64,000 nucleotides of DNA from Strobilurus pachycystidiatus. Its lineage: Eukaryota > Basidiomycota > Agaricomycetes > Agaricales > Physalacriaceae. Made by a program: the position numbers and the translations under genes. Positions 9,669 to 21,400 of this stretch are shown in pieces (the stretch's first letter is position 1; every line of letters starts with the position of its first letter). The stretch lies in assembly GCA_019915135.1 (NCBI GenBank), contig JAHLMK010000020.1, positions 124,001-188,000 of the forward strand, given 5' to 3'. A model generated the notes under the pieces. The model had not been told where the DNA came from. It saw only the letters and a program-made list of their open reading frames with translations, and made no database searches.

Positions 9669-12600
9669 ATGCCCAAAAAGAGGCGCCGCACCGTCTTCAC
9701 CGCTGCCTTGGACCGCTGCGACTCCGACAGTGACTCTGATGGAGGCACCATTGACGTTCACTGCCCTTCCGCTGACGGTCGCCGGTTCAATGTGCAGTCT
9801 ACAGCAGCAGCCCCGCCTTCTCCGGTCAAACGAGCGCGGAAAATGCCAGACATTCTGCAAATGGAGCAGGCAAACTGGACGGACGAAATCGACTACAGCC
9901 AGGCCTTCGAGATGGACTTCCCTGCGGCCCCTCAAGCGTCTACAACGGTGGCCGCCTCCGTGGTCCTGCCCGAGGTAGAGAATTGGCAGAGACGTAAATA
10001 TATCACTTCGGTGCGTATAGCGCGCTGCGTGCTGGCATCACCTGACCATATTCAATGGCTATAGGACAAACCGCTAACGGGCTGGGTACCCAGTAGACCA
10101 GAATTTCTGGGTGAATGCCTCCGTGAGGACGGCTTGGAGGACGCCGAGGAGTCTTGCTACCGTTGTGGCAGTACGGACGAAGACCTCTACAGGTGTCAGA
10201 CGTGTTTGGGACGCGAGCTCGCGTGACGGGCGTGTCATGTTAAAGAGCATATTCGCCGACCTTTTTGATATCATCCTGGTGCGTGCTCTACTTTTCTCTT
10301 GACTCCCAGTACTCAAGAAACCTTAGCATTGGACTGGGAAATTCTTTGAGGACGCAACATTACGAGATATAGGGCTCCAAATACAGCTTGGACATCGTTT
10401 GGGTACCGCGTGTCCCAATCCGCGCCCGGCTGACCACCGGTTTGTGGTAATACACACAACTGGAATACATGAGGTCGCCATTGACTACTGCGCATGTCAA
10501 CAACGCTCGAACGCGGGTCTCTACCATCAACAACTTCTTCGTCGTGGTCTTTTCCCTTCTTCGCTAATAGAACCGCGAACCTGCCCCACGTTCGAATGTC
10601 TTCGGCAGTTTCACATGCTCACACTTCAGAGCAAGACGACCACCTACGACTACTATACATCACTGGAGCGTCTAACAGACAATACGGGTGTCCGCAAGCT
10701 TCCGGTGAGTACAAATCTCACCCTTCTGCTCTAGCCGTTTTCTGACAGCGCCATAGGATCGATACAAGTCATTTTTGCTCATCCTGAGACAATGGCGCCA
10801 TCTTAGGATGCTCAAGCGTGCTGGACGCGGTAACGACCCCAAACGAAGCGTCGAGGAGACTCGCGCTGGAGAGCTGGCGGTTCTATGCCCAGCTTGCCCA
10901 CATCCGGACATAAACCTACCTGAAGGCTGGGAGAAAGCGTCTCCAGATGTTCGGGCTCTCTACATCTTGTTTATTGCAGTCAACGCTTGCTTCCGACTGA
11001 AGCGTTTGGCCAAATCTAGCGAGAAGAAGGATCCTGGCCTTGGGATGGGATGGGCGTATTACTCAGAGATCAAGCCCTTCTACGAGTATCTCAAGACTGT
11101 CACAGACCAGAAGGATGTGAGTCCACACATTCTTACTTTCCTCTTATCTTTCTCATCAACGCTTCTTTAGATGAGCTCCTGTTCTGGTTTCGCGGCAATG
11201 GACATGGCCAACACCAAGTACTCCAAGGGATACGCCTCCACGGGAATTGCGCTGGCTGTATGTGCAAGGCACGAGTTCGTTATGCGGAATGGGGTCTGCG
11301 ACCTCCAGAAGGGAGAACGGTAAGCTTCATCAAATTGCTTGAAGGTCTCGATTTGAGCAACTACTTAGATTTGCCAACATGGACTGGATTGCGGCCTGCA
11401 TTCTAATGTTCATACACCCATTGCTCATGATCGTTTGGTCATACGACATAATGTGTCAATGGTTCAAGCACCTTGCTGCACGTCTCCGCCCAGCCATCGC
11501 ATCGACATTACCCTCCGCATTCTCCGATATGTAATCCCTAAACTCCACATTCGTGGCCACCTTTGGTGGTGTCGCATGTACTTCTCCCTGAACTTCCTTC
11601 TCAACGCCACGCGTACAGACGGAGAAGGAATGGAGCGTCCTTGGGCAAACATTGGACCTATTGCAACGAGCACACGGGAAATGGGTCCTGGACATCGGCG
11701 GAATACAATCAAGGATCACCTCGGTCATTGGAACATCGTGAAGCTATTTGGCTTAGGTTAGTATAGCCTTTCATGTTCAATTTTTGCGACTGACAAAATT
11801 CAAAGGTGTTTTATTGAAGAAACGACTCTTACGAGCCATTCCCGAACGAAACGCCCAAACGGCAGCGTGGCAGGAGTTTACGTTGGCGCAGAGGGAGAAT
11901 GTGCCCAAGTGGCTGGCCATGGTGAAGGCGTTTGACGAGGACACTTCCAATCCCAATCCCTACGCCATGCCAGAGACCAAGAAAATCAGCCAAGCTGAGG
12001 TCCGGAAGAGCTTTGCAGAGCAAGATAAGTCTGAAGCAGACGCAGGAGCCAGCTGTTTTCACGACGTCACGGCGAGGGGGTTTATGTTACAGTTGATTGA
12101 CTTGGAGGAGTCTCAGTAAGCCTTTGCTCGCTCCTTTTGTATCCTTTGATCTGACGTTCATTCAGATCCCGACTCCGCATTGAGCTGGAGATGTCCAAAA
12201 AGCCCGAGACCGCTTTTCAAATTACCAACCTCTTGGAGCAGCGGACGAAGCTGTCTCGTTCACTCAATCGAATACGGGAGCTACAGTCGGTCTACACTCC
12301 TGGATCCGTAAGAGCTCTCTCAAACTCGGATCTGGCCGGCTCCCCTTCGGAAACTCGTCACATTGAGAACGTCCTCATTATGTTCCCCTCCCAAATGACT
12401 GCCCAGGAAAGGGTGAGAGGGTGCCAGAGAGAGGTGGTGGAGCTAGAGAAGGAGTTGAGGGAGCATCAGATGGGCTGGGCTTTGGAGGGGCTGCGGTCTC
12501 AACTCACCATCAAGGCTCGCATGCTGAGAGTTCGAGGAGGAGAAGTTCGGCATCAAGTAGCCTCAACCCGTGCTCAGACCCTGGTTCGGCGAAACGAGGT

Positions 12601-13282
12601 GAAGATCGCCCAGCACGCCGCTCGATATATCTTGGCAAGGAAAGCTAGGGCAGCATTAGTAGAGGCAAGCTCAGAGACGCTGGATCCAAGGTGGCAAGTT
12701 CTGGATGTGTCGAAGGATGTACGCATGCTAGATGAGGGAGCTGACGCCCCTCTCGTTCGAGAACGAAATAGAAGGGGGGCGCCTAGTCAGGGGGAAGAGG
12801 GAGAGGACAACCGGAGGGGGGAAGGGTATCGGGAAGGCCCAACGTGGATTTGGCAGGGTATTGACTCTAGCGAGCAGGAGTACCTCCAGGAAGGGCTTCG
12901 GGTGGAGTGGTGTAAATTGTATGCTCGGATGAGGCGGTGGACTGAGGAGGTAAAGCTGGTGAAGGAGGAAATGAGAAGAACGGTGGTATTCCTACGCCAT
13001 TTTGCTAAATGGTGGAAGGAACGGGGAGAGGACGGTCGCTGCAGCCAAGGGGCTCGAGCGTATGCCTATCGCCAATCCCTCATTTGTAGCCGGGTTGCCA
13101 ACCATTTCCAGCATCTGTGACGCAATCTGGAGGAAACGGGGGAGGGGACCTCATCAATTCAAGGAGGAGGGGACGACACTGATGTGGAGGGGGATGATCT
13201 TCTTGATGGAAATGTTGAGGAGGATGTGGTAATGGAGGAGGACGAGCAGGAAGCGCATATTGAGGGAGGGGCATTAGACTGA
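9669..13282 (+). pseudogene. KDZ transposase with CxC2-type cysteine cluster, decayed
   Basis: Eight exons are readable: 9669-10010, 10065-10278, 10327-10704, 10757-11116, 11171-11319, 11369-11756, 11806-12115, 12166-13282. In order they give a basic N-terminus (MPKKRRR), the cysteine cluster (CYRCGSTDEDLYRCQTC, HWTGKFFEDATLRDIGLQI, IHEVAIDYCAC) and the catalytic RNase H-like core (MDMANTKYSKGYASTG, VCARH, DLQKGERFANMDW, YDIMCQW, IPKLHIRGHL, TDGEGMERPWANI). A long helical C-terminal region and an acidic tail follow. These motifs identify the Kyakuja-Dileera-Zisupton superfamily. Damage: TGA at 10224-10226 where the cluster expects Cys, an extra T in 10262-10266, a frameshift near 11525-11535, and TGA at 13118-13120 (a CGA-to-TGA-type change) before a still-open acidic tail. 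The copy should not make full-length transposase. Confidence 0.85.
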
Positions 13283-13433
13283 TACCATATTTATCCATTT
13301 ATATCATTATTTCTTGATTTATTCGCTTTTGTACAAAGAAATGTGGCCCAGAAGAATTAGTAAGCAAGAAAAGGAGATGGCAGAGCGGCTGCAGCACTAG
13401 CAGGACTCTGCCGGGGTGCCGGGGACTGCCCCA
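13283..13433. other. 3' flank of the KDZ gene
   Basis: AT-rich 3' untranslated-like sequence (ATATTTATCCATTTATATCA) followed by a CAG/CTG-rich stretch (CGGCTGCAGCACTAGCAGGA). No gene is seen. It leads into the right inverted repeat. Confidence 0.4.
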
Positions 13434-13500
13434 GAGGAGCCCGTAATATATTACGAATTGCCTCGACACAAGTCGGTCTATAATACAATGGGGGGGGTGA
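13434..13500 (-). repeat. Right inverted terminal repeat of the composite element
   Basis: The reverse complement of this stretch aligns with 944-1010, beginning TCACCCCCC then CATTGTATTATA and continuing with matched GTAATAT and TTA blocks. The flank outside 13500 belongs to a truncated host-like gene start. Confidence 0.6.
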
Positions 13501-13616
13501 GGAGTAGGGAGCTAATAATGTATAATAGGTACATCCACGGGTGGTTTGTTGACGGACTTGCCACCCGTGTGCACAACAGCGGGGGCCTTGGCGGCGGTCT
13601 TGGCAGCAGGCGGCAT
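13501..13616 (-). pseudogene. Truncated 5' end of a highly expressed host-like gene
   Basis: Reading leftward from ATG at 13616 gives MPPAAKTAAKAPAVVHTGGK and about 14 more residues before a stop. The Ala/Lys-rich start resembles N-termini of small basic ribosomal proteins (S25 type) or histones in basidiomycetes; the body of such a protein is absent. The sequence runs straight into the right terminal repeat at 13500. It looks like a gene beheaded by the element, or a captured promoter-plus-start fragment. The ribosomal resemblance is weak because only the tail is available. Confidence 0.4.
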
Positions 13617-13720
13617 GGCAGTGACAGTGAGCAAGAAGAGCAGACGAGAGAGAGAGAAGAGAGAGAGAGATGGTGGGGAATAATGAGAGAACAAGCGAGA
13701 ACGGGCCCAGTTTATATATT
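13617..13720 (-). promoter_or_regulatory. TATA-containing promoter and pyrimidine-rich leader
   Basis: On the minus strand AATATATAA lies at 13711-13719, about 95 bp before the ATG at 13616. A long CT-rich leader (CATCTCTCTCTCTCTTC and similar) and CACTGTCACTGCC just before the start codon follow. TATA box, CT-rich leader and start context are the usual layout of strongly expressed basidiomycete genes. Confidence 0.5.
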
Positions 13721-13937
13721 TGAGCCGGTCAGGGTCATGTCACCCTTCGCGCGCACGGACCAGCCCCACCTGCAAATTGCCCAATTTGGATGCCCTCTTA
13801 TTTACCCACTGTAAGATAGACAGACTGACCAGGGGCAGCGACGGCTAAGAGGGTGACTATGCGCAGAGACTAACATTCTGCAAGTACAGTAGTCCAAAAG
13901 ATACAAAAAAAAATGCCACTGAACCTGATATATACTG

Positions 13938-16179
13938 CTAAGAAAATTGACGATGAGGAAGAATGGGAGGGCGGTTGAAGACGTTGGTGAAACAGTGAAT
14001 AAACCACGCCACAATGTGGTACTCTGCTTTGTCAAGTTCCCCATGACTGACATGGGGAGATCGCAAAGCGTGTGCAGCTTCCCAGCTTTCTTTACTCATA
14101 TCCTTATGCGTAACATCCCAACCAAGCATAACCCCGAAGAAAGCGTACAATGCCCTAGCACGGGCGGGTGCATGTTTAGATGCAAAACCAACGTCTTCGT
14201 CGATGGTGTGGTCGGGGACAAGACGGCCACCAAAGTGAGGGATGGAATCGAGGATAGCCGCTTCCCGGTCTGGCCAAGACGATGCGTCGAGCGGGCTCCA
14301 TTTTCCGCCTGTCTCTCCGTCGACGTCGTCACCGCTGTAGGCAGGTTTGAGCTGGTACAAAAATGAGTCGAGCGAGAGGAGATCCCAACGAAAGTTGATC
14401 TCCGCCAGCTCATAGAGGATGGGTCTGGTGACGGTTGGAGAGAGCGGGAGCGAGAGGTTGACCGGTGTACCATACCAGAGCAGTGGCATTGAATCGAGGT
14501 TGGAGAGATCAACTGCGCCCTATGCCCTGGTGAGTTGGCATCGTAGGGAATGAGCGCGGATAACACACCTGCAGATGCGACACCTCTAGACATCGATTGA
14601 GTAGACCTTCCATTTCTTGACGTTCGGTGAACGTCTTTGTGCCGGGCTGTGGGCGCGTTCGAGTTTCCAAGGTCAAGATGGTGCGCCATTGTTTTGTCTT
14701 GAGCACGTCCAAGGTCATAGCAGTGATGCGATACAAGAGGATGTCAAACAACCTCACAAGAACGCGCAGTTGACTTGCGATGACCTCCTCCTTGCTGGCG
14801 CTAACAATGGCATTAGGGTCCGGGAGCGCATAGCCAGAATGGGCGCCGGGCCAAGGCTCCTGGTTTTGTCCGATGAGTCCACCTTTCTGGCTGGCGGCTT
14901 TGGCTGCAGCAACCCAGTTCGGCAGACCAGCGGGCATCAAAGGCGTGTCAACGTCGAGGAACTTATCGCGCCCTGCCGTGACTGATTTGGGCAGGCCACT
15001 CCGCTGACGCACAGGATCTAGACAAGGCTGGTGAGTGGCGAGGTTCAATGAACAAACAAGAAAATGACTGACAAGGCGCCGATCGAGCCCGCCCTGGTTG
15101 TTTTTGTGGTTTAGAAGAAGCAGCACCGGCTTGGTGCGTTGAAGAGGTGGCAGGGAGAGAAGGCGAAGGTTGGGTTTGATTGGCCGCCATGATTTCCGCA
15201 TACGAACCATACGACGACGCCTTGACGACATGGTCATACATAGCCCGGTAGCGTTCAACGTCACAGGAGCGCCCGGTGAAGATGATCTTATTTCGAGGTT
15301 CTTCGTCTGTCCACATGCATTCCGTCCAATGGTCGGCGGGTGGAGGGGGAACATCTTCTGGGAGCCAATCGGTAGCGGCAACATCCTTCTTCACGGAGAG
15401 AGGGCGGACTAGCCAAAATGGGATCCCACACTATCAGAATAATCAGCACCGATGATCTGAACACTGTAGACAGAACTCACACGATGGAGGTTCTCGGCAA
15501 CCAACAAATCCGTAGTCAACGCCCCAACAACTTGAGCGACCAAAGACATGTTATCAACGACAGATCCTGTTGCGCCGTAGCGCATGTCGTCTACACCGTA
15601 GTATCGAAACCGCACCAAAGTGAGCCAGCAATAACGTCCCAGCAGCTCGAGTGCAATGCGCTGGGTGTGACGATAGACGGCAACCGCCTCAGTGTAAGAC
15701 GAGAATAAGTCCAAACGGCGAAGGAAATACGGGAGACGATTGAGATGAGTCATGAGGGTGCGGTCGCCGTTTGCTCCCTTGTTGATATCCTCCTTGAGAT
15801 TACGTTGAACACGTTGCAGTGCATCCAGTACGGCGTTGGAGAGGTGTTGGCGGGCTGTGGAGGAAAACCTGCCAATATTGCGGGTGACACCAGTAGCGGG
15901 GAGAGTCTCAAAGTCGGCACGAGTGGGCGCCTCCCAGAGCGCCAATGTCCCTGTCACGCGAGAGCTCTTCCGCGGGATGCAACAGAGGTGAGGTATTCTT
16001 GAGTCAAAGTGTTGTGGGTGTAAGAGCGGGTCATCCTGACCAAATCGGCCGTCGGCGCGTAGGCGCACCTCGCGAATACCAACAAGGACATCAGCGGGAA
16101 TATAGTCGGCGTTGGGCGTGGTGACAAAGACTCCCTCGTTGCGGAATACACGGGCCAGCTCGCCTTCCCAGGAATGCAT
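13938..16179 (-). CDS. Unknown 695-aa protein of an expanded agaricomycete family
   Basis: Four exons (16179-15481, 15430-15073, 15017-14569, 14519-13938) sum to exactly 696 codons with consistent GT-AG introns of 49-55 nt. The acceptor of the third exon was chosen at CTAG because it alone keeps the frame (APYPVRQRSGLPKS). Blocks that recur in this family are ATGVTRNIGRFS, LMTHLNRLPYFLRRLD, a short IPFWLVRPLSV segment, FLDVDTPLMPAGLPNW and a C-terminal INFRWDLLSLDSFLY...HFGGRLVPD. No catalytic motif or known domain is recognised. The gene is intact, unlike many neighbours. Such proteins are dispersed and multicopy in related genomes, which suggests carriage on mobile elements; that is inference. 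Confidence 0.65.
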
Positions 16180-17345
16180 GGATTAAGTACAAAACTTTAA
16201 TCCAAACACCAGACGCAAAGTCGTGGTGCAAGGCACTAGACGCAAAGTCGTAGTGTTGCGTAGAGGCGTGGCCGGAAAAGATCGGAGCGGCGAGTTGTAT
16301 GGCAGAGCGGCACAGAGCAGGCCCGACTCGCGAGACGTGATTGGCGACCGTGTGATGCGTTGGATGAAGCCGTAGGTGGTCGGTGGTCGCTGTTTGGTAG
16401 TCGGTAGTTACTGATGGGATCGTAATCAGTGTGCGATCGCCCAAGTCTGCCATGTCCGTGCATAACAATGGCAAACTCGGCCAAGTCTAGTTACGCAACC
16501 ACCACGACCGACTGCCGCAACCTCCACCTCTGACTACGCCTCGTCCGCCGCAAGGCCTTCGACACGTTTCGAGGGCATCCTTCGTCGCCGCCAACACCCC
16601 GCTGCCGCATTATCTCAGCGCTGGATCACCCCGCATTTTCTGCTTCCCGCTTGTGCTCGGATTTGTTCCAGCAAGCTGCTCATTGGCGACTCGGGTTTGT
16701 CCCAGTCGTCCTACTCGCGTACTTGCTGTACTCTGTTTTGCACAAGTACACTGCATCTACTGCCCGGCCTCCCACACGCGCTACCCGTCGGTTGACGCCA
16801 ACGCCTTCCCGCTTTAGAATTGCTCTGGTGAGCTTATTGGTGCTCTCCGTTGGACTACGGTACGTGATTTCATTCATTTTTTTCTGTCTACGCATCTCCA
16901 TTTTTGTCATGCGACGGAAGCCTTTTTTGGCTTGCACGTACAGGCTCCCGACTTTGGGTATCCATGGAACTGCGAGTCAAACACTGCGAGGCGGGCAACC
17001 TCCATGTGGCCTTTTCGTCCTGCCCCTTCTTATCTGCGGAACCACTCTGACACCTACGTCCTAGGTTCCCTTTCTCCCTCGCTCCGGCTTTATTCTTGGG
17101 TTGCACATCTCTTGACAGTGTCGGTGGTTCGTTTCTTACTCTTCTCTCCAGTCCAGTAATGCCAACCACGCCTTCCAGTTACCTTCTCCGCCGCAATTCC
17201 AACTAGCTTCTCCGCTGCTCCCACTCTTCTTCCATCACAGTCTCTGTTCACGTCTCCGGTCAGTTTCATGGTGCCCTTTCTACAATTGTAACTCACGCCC
17301 TGTCAGTTTCTTCACGCGCGCACTACCAGCACACACATCTCTCCC
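16180..17345. other. Intergenic region without supported gene
   Basis: No reading frame has conserved blocks or a plausible exon chain. It presumably holds the divergent 5' regions of the minus-strand gene ending at 16179 and the zinc-finger gene starting at 17346. Pyrimidine-rich stretches and CACACATCTCTCCC immediately precede the latter start codon. Confidence 0.4.
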
Positions 17346-18370
17346 ATGGCGCCTCAACTCGTTCTTTGTGAAAACCCCGAATGTTCACGTCGCTTTGCAA
17401 CTGTCGGCGGCATGCGAAGTCATCTTCGACAGGCGAAGTCTTGCAAGAGCTGGATGCAGACGTCTAAGTCTCCTGCTCATCTTGCCGGCGCAACTCTTAT
17501 TGCCGCACCCGACGTCGTGGAAGCTTCCCACTCTGCACAGGCGTTTGATGATGCGGCGCCCTCTAATTTCCACGCTGCATGCGAGGAAGATGACGAAGCC
17601 GACATCCTGCAGCCGGACTTGCCGGTTGACGATAGTGAATTTCCTGGCGACGGTGACGAGGAGGATGAGGATGAGGATGGAAGCGGCGACCCCGATGGTC
17701 TCGATCTCGATGTAGATGACGATGAAGATGCAGGCGTGGCGTTTCGGGAGTGGCTTGACAGTGCCCAGGCGACGGAGGTGTTCGAGACTCTCGACGACAC
17801 TCCAGGCATTGGTCAGGCGGGGCCAGGACCTACAACTCAACGGTTGCGTATGCAGACGCTGCTGGGTGGACGTGCTCGCTACCTCGACGATGACGAAGAC
17901 GATGAGACATCGGAGCGTGTTTCCGATGAACATTCTACAGCCGGACGAGTGTTTCGTATGTCAACCAACGTTCATGAAAAGTGGGCTGCCTTATTTGGGA
18001 CGACACTCTCTCCCGATGTAGTGATGGACGGTAGCGGCACCTCTTATTTGTCTGACGTCGAGTGGTACAAGCCCTTCGCATCAGAGCGCATATCATTCAA
18101 GGTAAGACCCTCAGTTCAAGCGTCACCTCTACTGAGCTCTAAGTCTTTCCCGGGTGTAGTGCAGGTACATCGCTTCCTACGGCCGATGACGTTGTTTGTG
18201 CCAAAGCAATCCTTATTCAAGTCAAGGCAAAGGCTTCCCAACCACCATCAGTCTTGAGTACTATCTCAGCTGTACCTACATCGCCTGTGCTTGGAAAGCG
18301 TACACGAATGGTCGCTAGATCTCCTCCGCGGCCTGGAAAGGAGAATATCGATCCATCTATGCACCAATGA
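17346..18370 (+). CDS. Zinc-finger protein resembling a Plavaka transposase N-terminus
   Basis: The start at 17346 gives MAPQLVLCENPECSRRFATV, then GMRSHL and KSC: a single Cys2-His-Cys type finger like those at the start of Plavaka-type transposases. An acidic region (residues 80-150, dominated by D/E) follows, then WYKPFASERISFK at the end of exon 1 (donor GTAAGA near 18102). Downstream an open tail reads SPVLGKRTRMVARSPPRPGK and ends in DPSMHQ at about 18370. I could not find an acceptor that joins exon 1 to that tail in frame. The Plavaka catalytic region is absent, so this is either a truncated transposon copy or a separate nuclear zinc-finger protein. Confidence 0.45.
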
Positions 18371-18417
18371 TACATATATTCTTATAATCTGGTTATGCCA
18401 CCTCTATTGTACCGTAC

Positions 18418-21400
18418 TTATAGATCTCCTGTCGTGAATTCAGCTAAATTTAATTGTCCGTTCACCGTGGTTATAGCATTAGAGGGCAAAGCAGGATAAT
18501 CCCCGCTACTAGTCTGGTCGCTGTCTACATCGCTGGGTTGCCCAGATCCGGTACGCGTTGTACGTGCTAAGAATGTTTTTAGCTGTCCGCTCGCGAGAAT
18601 GTTCCATCCCGCCGCAAACTCGTTCTTTACGTTGTACACCTGCGAGCGACCTTTCACCCAACGAAGGATGTGGTTCTGTCGGTAGTGAACGCCAAGATAG
18701 TTGATATCCTTGCTTGTAGACGCATCAGTGTGTGCGTGGTTGTTGCTCTTGATCCCAAATAGTTTGGGAAACCAGTCCCGAAGCGCGCTTATGCCCCGGA
18801 TATTGAGACTGACCGCCTTCGCTAGATGACGGCTGTCAAAGTCGTGGCTCTTGCCGTTGAAGAGACGTTTGATCCAGAAGTTATAGTGCTCCTGGAGGAG
18901 ATCAAGTTCAAACCAATGTCCAGCACGGCCAGTGGGATTGACGAGGTAGTTGTTGAATATGGTGATTCGGAGATCATCCGAGAACTCGTACTTGAAGTTG
19001 CATGCTAGTTGGAGTAGCTCGTTGCCGTAGTTCGTGGACCCTGCACCCCAGAATGAGTAGCGAAGAACCTACACTGATGATCAGTCTCGAGAGTTTGGGA
19101 GACTGCAATGAACATACATTTATGATCTCAAACAAACGACCGATATCACCAGCAGCTGTTGCGTTACATATCTCAAGATACCAGAAGGTCATGCGCATGA
19201 AATTGATCAATGTCTCGAGATCCTGATCGCCTTCAGACAGGAAGTTAAGGCGCGCATCAGCAGCGACTTTAGTTCGAGAGCGCTTTGCCGGTTTCTGTGA
19301 CGGTAGGACTGAACCGGGGACCTCCATGGCCAACTCGGCGTCCACTGATGGCTCGGAAGGCGTTGGTGGTTCCCAAGCAGGTCCATATACAGCAGGATCT
19401 CGCTCAGAATGACCAAGAGCATCCTCAGCTGCGGCGGTGCACAGATAGCGGCGGTATAGCGTCTGTGCCATGGAATAGAGTATTTCTTGTGACGATCCAT
19501 GGAGCTTCCCATCTACGGCAAAGTAGGAGTTCACGGCCGTGATCAGTGGGACACTGGCATCGACCGACACGCCGGTTTTCTCTTCGCATAATATCCTAGT
19601 AGAAGGCAAGTAAGTTAACATGATCTAGGGAATGCAATGTGATCAAACATACCGAGTTGCCTCTAGAATCAAAGCCTCGAATCGATCTTCAAGAATATGA
19701 TGGGCAGGATAGAAGTCGCACTTGGTCGGATTGAAAGAACGAGAAAGTCGGGCACAATCATACGAGAGACCAAACACGCCCTTCGGGGGATTAGGAAACC
19801 AATGTAATCGAAAGATACACTTTTGCCAAGTCCACTTGAGGTGCCAGAGTTGAATGAGTGGTAGGACCCATGTCCGACGATCTTCAGCAGTGTCCGTCTT
19901 CCACAAGTATAGCAGTAGGTGACGCATTCGACCTATGCTAAGCTGATCGCCACAGAATATGATCATCCAAAGACGGTAGACGATCTCTGTCACGACAAGT
20001 TGACCAGCAGCAAGATTGGCGATAACGTTTCCCACCCCAGCAGTGGTTGACTCGTCAATGTTGGTGGACCGCATGGTGTGAATTCTGCTTTTTCGGAGTC
20101 GGAGGGGATGCTTGGCGTGAGTCTTTGTGAAAAGCTCATCCACCGCGCCGCGTTGAGACGCCAAAGAGGGGATGAACTTCAACCAGATGCGCATGATGGT
20201 GCCGGCACCTATCCCCTCGATATGAGACCAATCGATGTCGGCATCGAGCTGATCCATTGTCAACTGAGAGCGGGCCTTTGAGGCAACGTTTTCGAGGTAC
20301 GGCGCACTGAGCAAGGCACCAGGACGAACATCTTCCAATCCAATCGCCGTTGCCGCTGTTCCATTCTTCATCTCGGTCTGATTGTCAAGCGTAGTCTGCC
20401 ACTTCTTCTTCTGCTTATTGACGTTGTCAAAAAGAAGCATGAAGAGCGGTCCAATGGTCTCAGAGACTATGCCCCACGCCTTGAGTTGAGCACTGGAATC
20501 CATGGCAAGCAGATGGAGTACAGACAGAACCGTGCTGTATGCGGTCGATAGTCCAATACGAGACAGGATAGCGAATATGTCGCGATTGGCGTTGCACGTG
20601 AAGAGAAAGATGCCAACGATCATCGGGAATACAAGGGCAAATCGGTTTCGATGGTACAGCAAGACAAGTAATATGATAGTAACAGCCTGGACGCAAAGTT
20701 AGCGAAGTCCGAAATTCAAGAGTAAGACTTTACCTGCCACGGATCTCGTCTTCCGGAAGGCCCTTCCTTGCGTTCATCGCCACTTTCTACTTGGCCGTCG
20801 AAGATCACCGGGTCACCGTCATCCTCATCCTCTCCATCCTGATCTTCGACCCTTTGCAGGTCCGGGAGCTCAGGATCGACTGAGGACGTCGCGGCAGATG
20901 AAGAAGGTTCCGAGGAGGTTTCTGGTGGTATGGGAGCCTCCCCAGCAGCCTTCTTATCCAACGCCTTCCGAGTTCGCCTGTTGACAGCAAATGATGTGAG
21001 GATCGCAAACGTAACCGGCGCATGATGGGCGATGGTCTCCTGGCTATCGAGAAGGCTCCACGAGAGAAGTGCATCCCAGGTAACGGATTCTTTTGTTGGC
21101 TTCTGCTTGAAGCCGAGCGAGGGATGGAGAAGAGTGTCACCCTCTCTATCGACGCGTTCCAACACGATCTTGACGGCCCAATCCAGGACCCGTGGTGTTG
21201 ATAGCTGGCGACTGCAATGGGCCAAGGCGCAGAAGGGTCGACAGACAATCTCGCGGCAATGAGAAGACGGGAGGGTAGGGCACACGGTTGTGATATCGCT
21301 GTGAATGTCGGTGGCAATACAGTAGATTGACGAGATGGAGTGGGTGGTGAAGGGTGTTGTTGCCTTCTGACGCGACGAAGGACGAGACCGATTTGATGAC

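Larger units (their letters stand above)
944..13500. mobile_element. Candidate 12.6-kb KDZ composite transposon carrying TET/JBP and cargo genes
   Basis: The left end starts TCACCCCCC at 944. The reverse complement of the right end, reading inward from 13500, starts the same way. Both continue CATTGTATTATA, then a CGAC-n-TGT block and a GTAATAT-n-TTA block, with patchy similarity (GGCTCCT, CCCCGGCA) out to about 150 bp. Between them lie four cargo-like genes, a TET/JBP-like gene and a KDZ transposase, with the outermost genes pointing outward. Linkage of TET/JBP genes with KDZ transposases is published for basidiomycetes. That these inverted repeats are the ends of one element is inference: no clean target-site duplication was found outside 944 and 13500, and two inverted copies of a smaller repeat could give the same picture. 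Confidence 0.5.
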
